64,000 nucleotides of DNA, from contig JARWZO010000027.1 of NCBI GenBank assembly GCA_029866325.1, positions 62,001 to 126,000 of the forward strand. Direction: 5' to 3'. The stretch is from Fluviicola sp. Lineage in GTDB: Bacteria; Bacteroidota; Bacteroidia; Flavobacteriales_D; Crocinitomicaceae. A program made the translations under genes and the position numbers. The notes under the pieces are model-generated. The model worked only from the letters and a program-made list of their open reading frames with translations, made no database searches and was not told the origin of the DNA. This document shows, piece by piece, positions 62,550 to 64,000 of this stretch; the stretch's first letter is position 1, and each line of letters opens with the position of its first letter.

Positions 62550-64000
62550 ATGGAAAAAACGATTACCCGATTTTGCACTTATTCATTGTTTGTGGTTGGT
62601 TTGTTACTGTCGCCAACTATGTTGTTTTCGCAAGGATTACAACAGCAAAAGATCAATAAAATCTACAATGCCATCGACGGTGCAGAAAAGGCACTAAAAA
62701 CAACATATCAACCGGATAAAACCATTCGTTTATTGGCTACGGTGCAAGACGATATTCGTAAATACGGATTGCATGATGCGCAGACAAAAGCCTATTTATT
62801 GCTGGGTGGTGCTTATAATTTAAAAGGCAATTACAAATTGTCGGAGGTCTATTACAAACAAACCCTCAGTCATTCGAAACAACGAAGAGATAGCGTCAAT
62901 CTGATCAAGGCTTACATTGGTTTGGGAAATGTGTATTACGAAACTTTTCAATGGGTAAAACTGGATAAAATCGCTGAAAGTGTTGCTGAAATTCGGGTTT
63001 CTGAAAAAATCATTGTCCAGAAATTGCAGTTTGAGTCGATCATTGCCTCAAGCGAAATGGCCCGCAAAAAATACATCGCATCACTCACGCATTACAACCT
63101 AATTCGTGAACAAATGGAAAAGCGGGAAATGACCGCCGAATTGATTCCCTTGTATTTCAATTTGAGTTCGGTTTATGCTGAAATCGGTAAAAATGACCAC
63201 GCGATTTATTTCCTAAACAAAGCAAGCGGGCTCAACCACGGGAAAGACAAGCGCATTGATGCCTACGTTTTTTCTACCATTGGTGGAATTCAAGCCAACT
63301 CCGGAAAACCAAAATCGGCGATTAAGAATTACGAATCGGCTATTCGCTATTTCAAACAGTCCAACGACCACAAGGGAATGATGTATTGCGACATGGCGCT
63401 GGCGATTATTTACGAAGAGCAGAACGAGATCGAAAAAGCCAAAAATTATTCGCTCAAAGCATTGAAATACAGCACTGAATCGGGGAATGGAGTTATCAAA
63501 TCGCTGCATTTTATCGTTCTGGCCAAAATCGAACAAAAAAACAAGCGCTATCAGTCGGCTCTCAATTTTGCAGACAGTGCGTTGGTATACACTGAACAAT
63601 CAGGTGATTTGCTGCGAAAAGCAGAATCGTTGGAATTGAAATCAACATTACTCGGGAAATTGGGCGACTACGAACAGGCGCTGTTCTTTGCCAATCAGTT
63701 TCATCAACTCAATGATTCCATTGTTAACAAAGCCAATTTAGATAAATTGGAAAATGCGGAACTGATCAAAAGCCTCACACTTTCCGAAAAAGAAAAACTC
63801 CTAACGACCCAACAATTACAATTGAAAGAAAAAGATGCCGAAAATGCGCGGATTCGGTTTATTTTCATCACTTTAATGGCATCACTGGTTTTGGTGTTTT
63901 TCGCAGTGTATTATTTCAATCGGATGAAACGACTGAAAATCAAGAACGAGTTGATACAAGAGAAATACGCACTACAATTACTCAATGAACAAAACCTGAA
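62550..64000 (+). CDS. TPR sensor protein, C-terminus beyond window
   Basis: Open frame from the ATG at 62550 to the window end. Signal peptide ending LFSQ, then tetratricopeptide repeats (about residues 55-390: VYYKQTLSHSKQRRDS, YFLNKASG, IKNYESAIRYFKQSNDH), one transmembrane helix at about 440-460 (FITLMASLVLVFFAVYYF), and a coiled coil at the edge. In Bacteroidetes this design continues into a histidine kinase, LuxR- or LytTR-type domain. Which one is beyond the window. It follows the sigma/anti-sigma pair on the same strand. Confidence 0.85.
   Translation, partial: MEKTITRFCTYSLFVVGLLLSPTMLFSQGLQQQKINKIYNAIDGAEKALKTTYQPDKTIRLLATVQDDIRKYGLHDAQTKAYLLLGGAYNLKGNYKLSEVYYKQTLSHSKQRRDSVNLIKAYIGLGNVYYETFQWVKLDKIAESVAEIRVSEKIIVQKLQFESIIASSEMARKKYIASLTHYNLIREQMEKREMTAELIPLYFNLSSVYAEIGKNDHAIYFLNKASGLNHGKDKRIDAYVFSTIGGIQANSGKPKSAIKNYESAIRYFKQSNDHKGMMYCDMALAIIYEEQNEIEKAKNYSLKALKYSTESGNGVIKSLHFIVLAKIEQKNKRYQSALNFADSALVYTEQSGDLLRKAESLELKSTLLGKLGDYEQALFFANQFHQLNDSIVNKANLDKLENAELIKSLTLSEKEKLLTTQQLQLKEKDAENARIRFIFITLMASLVLVFFAVYYFNRMKRLKIKNELIQEKYALQLLNEQNL

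Overview
The window looks like chromosomal DNA of a member of the Bacteroidota, most likely order Flavobacteriales and perhaps a Fluviicola/Crocinitomicaceae-type organism (the family is an inference). Reasons: Bacteroidetes-type promoter boxes (TAnnTTTG) before several genes; the gene run bamD - rpoZ (Bacteroidetes-type omega) - coaBC - porD (DUF4835) - recN; a GldI-like FKBP lipoprotein; a PorE-like TPR/propeller/OmpA protein; many secreted proteins with short Sec signals ending in AQ; and families such as DUF4476, DUF6526 and DUF4377. Base composition looks uniform and moderately AT-rich. I see no rRNA, tRNA, CRISPR array, prophage, plasmid gene or intact transposase.

Layout. 1-3.5 kb: end of ligA, a LysE-type exporter, dapA. 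3.8-9.7 kb: envelope genes (lipoproteins, NrnA-type DHH phosphoesterase, two FKBP isomerase lipoproteins, an M23/LysM peptidase, a patatin-like protein). 9.8-14.7 kb: the housekeeping run bamD-rpoZ-coaBC-porD-recN. 14.8-23.2 kb: secreted and membrane proteins, an MBL-fold hydrolase, fabI, two small beta-barrel proteins and an MFS transporter. 23.2-27.7 kb (minus): two fasciclin proteins, a DUF2383 four-helix protein and two unrecognised surface proteins. 27.9-37.1 kb (minus): a lipid-modification cluster with a desaturase, two cyclopropane-synthase-like methyltransferases, DUF1295, DUF1365 and DUF1475 proteins, a flavin amine oxidase-like enzyme and an esterase, plus a SpoIIE-type phosphatase. 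37.4-43.5 kb: an XRE/pentapeptide regulator, a YdcF protein, rplS, a RimK group (zinc protease, ligase, AstE-like deacylase) and a TrmH-family methyltransferase. 43.5-53.2 kb: a tandem pair of unknown 551/569-residue exported proteins, a PorE-like protein, an ankyrin-repeat protein and others. 53.3-58.4 kb: methyltransferases and hydrolases on the minus strand, interrupted by repeats. 59.1-64 kb: an ECF sigma factor, its probable giant membrane anti-sigma partner, and the start of a TPR sensor protein.

Most coding content is ordinary. The unusual material lies between genes: at least six families of extragenic inverted repeats. The two strongest are (1) five copies of a roughly 130-150 bp element whose arms are built from 7-base words (GCTTGAT, GTTGGAT, TTTTGAT) in shuffled order, lying at gene ends and often supplying the stop codon; and (2) two copies of a roughly 240 bp MITE-like element with terminal inverted repeats and 7-8 bp target duplications, one of them inserted inside another repeat. 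Among genes, the lipid cluster, the sigma/giant anti-sigma pair, the XRE-pentapeptide fusion and the tandem unknown pair deserve a second look. I do not see a convincing new defence or mobile system.
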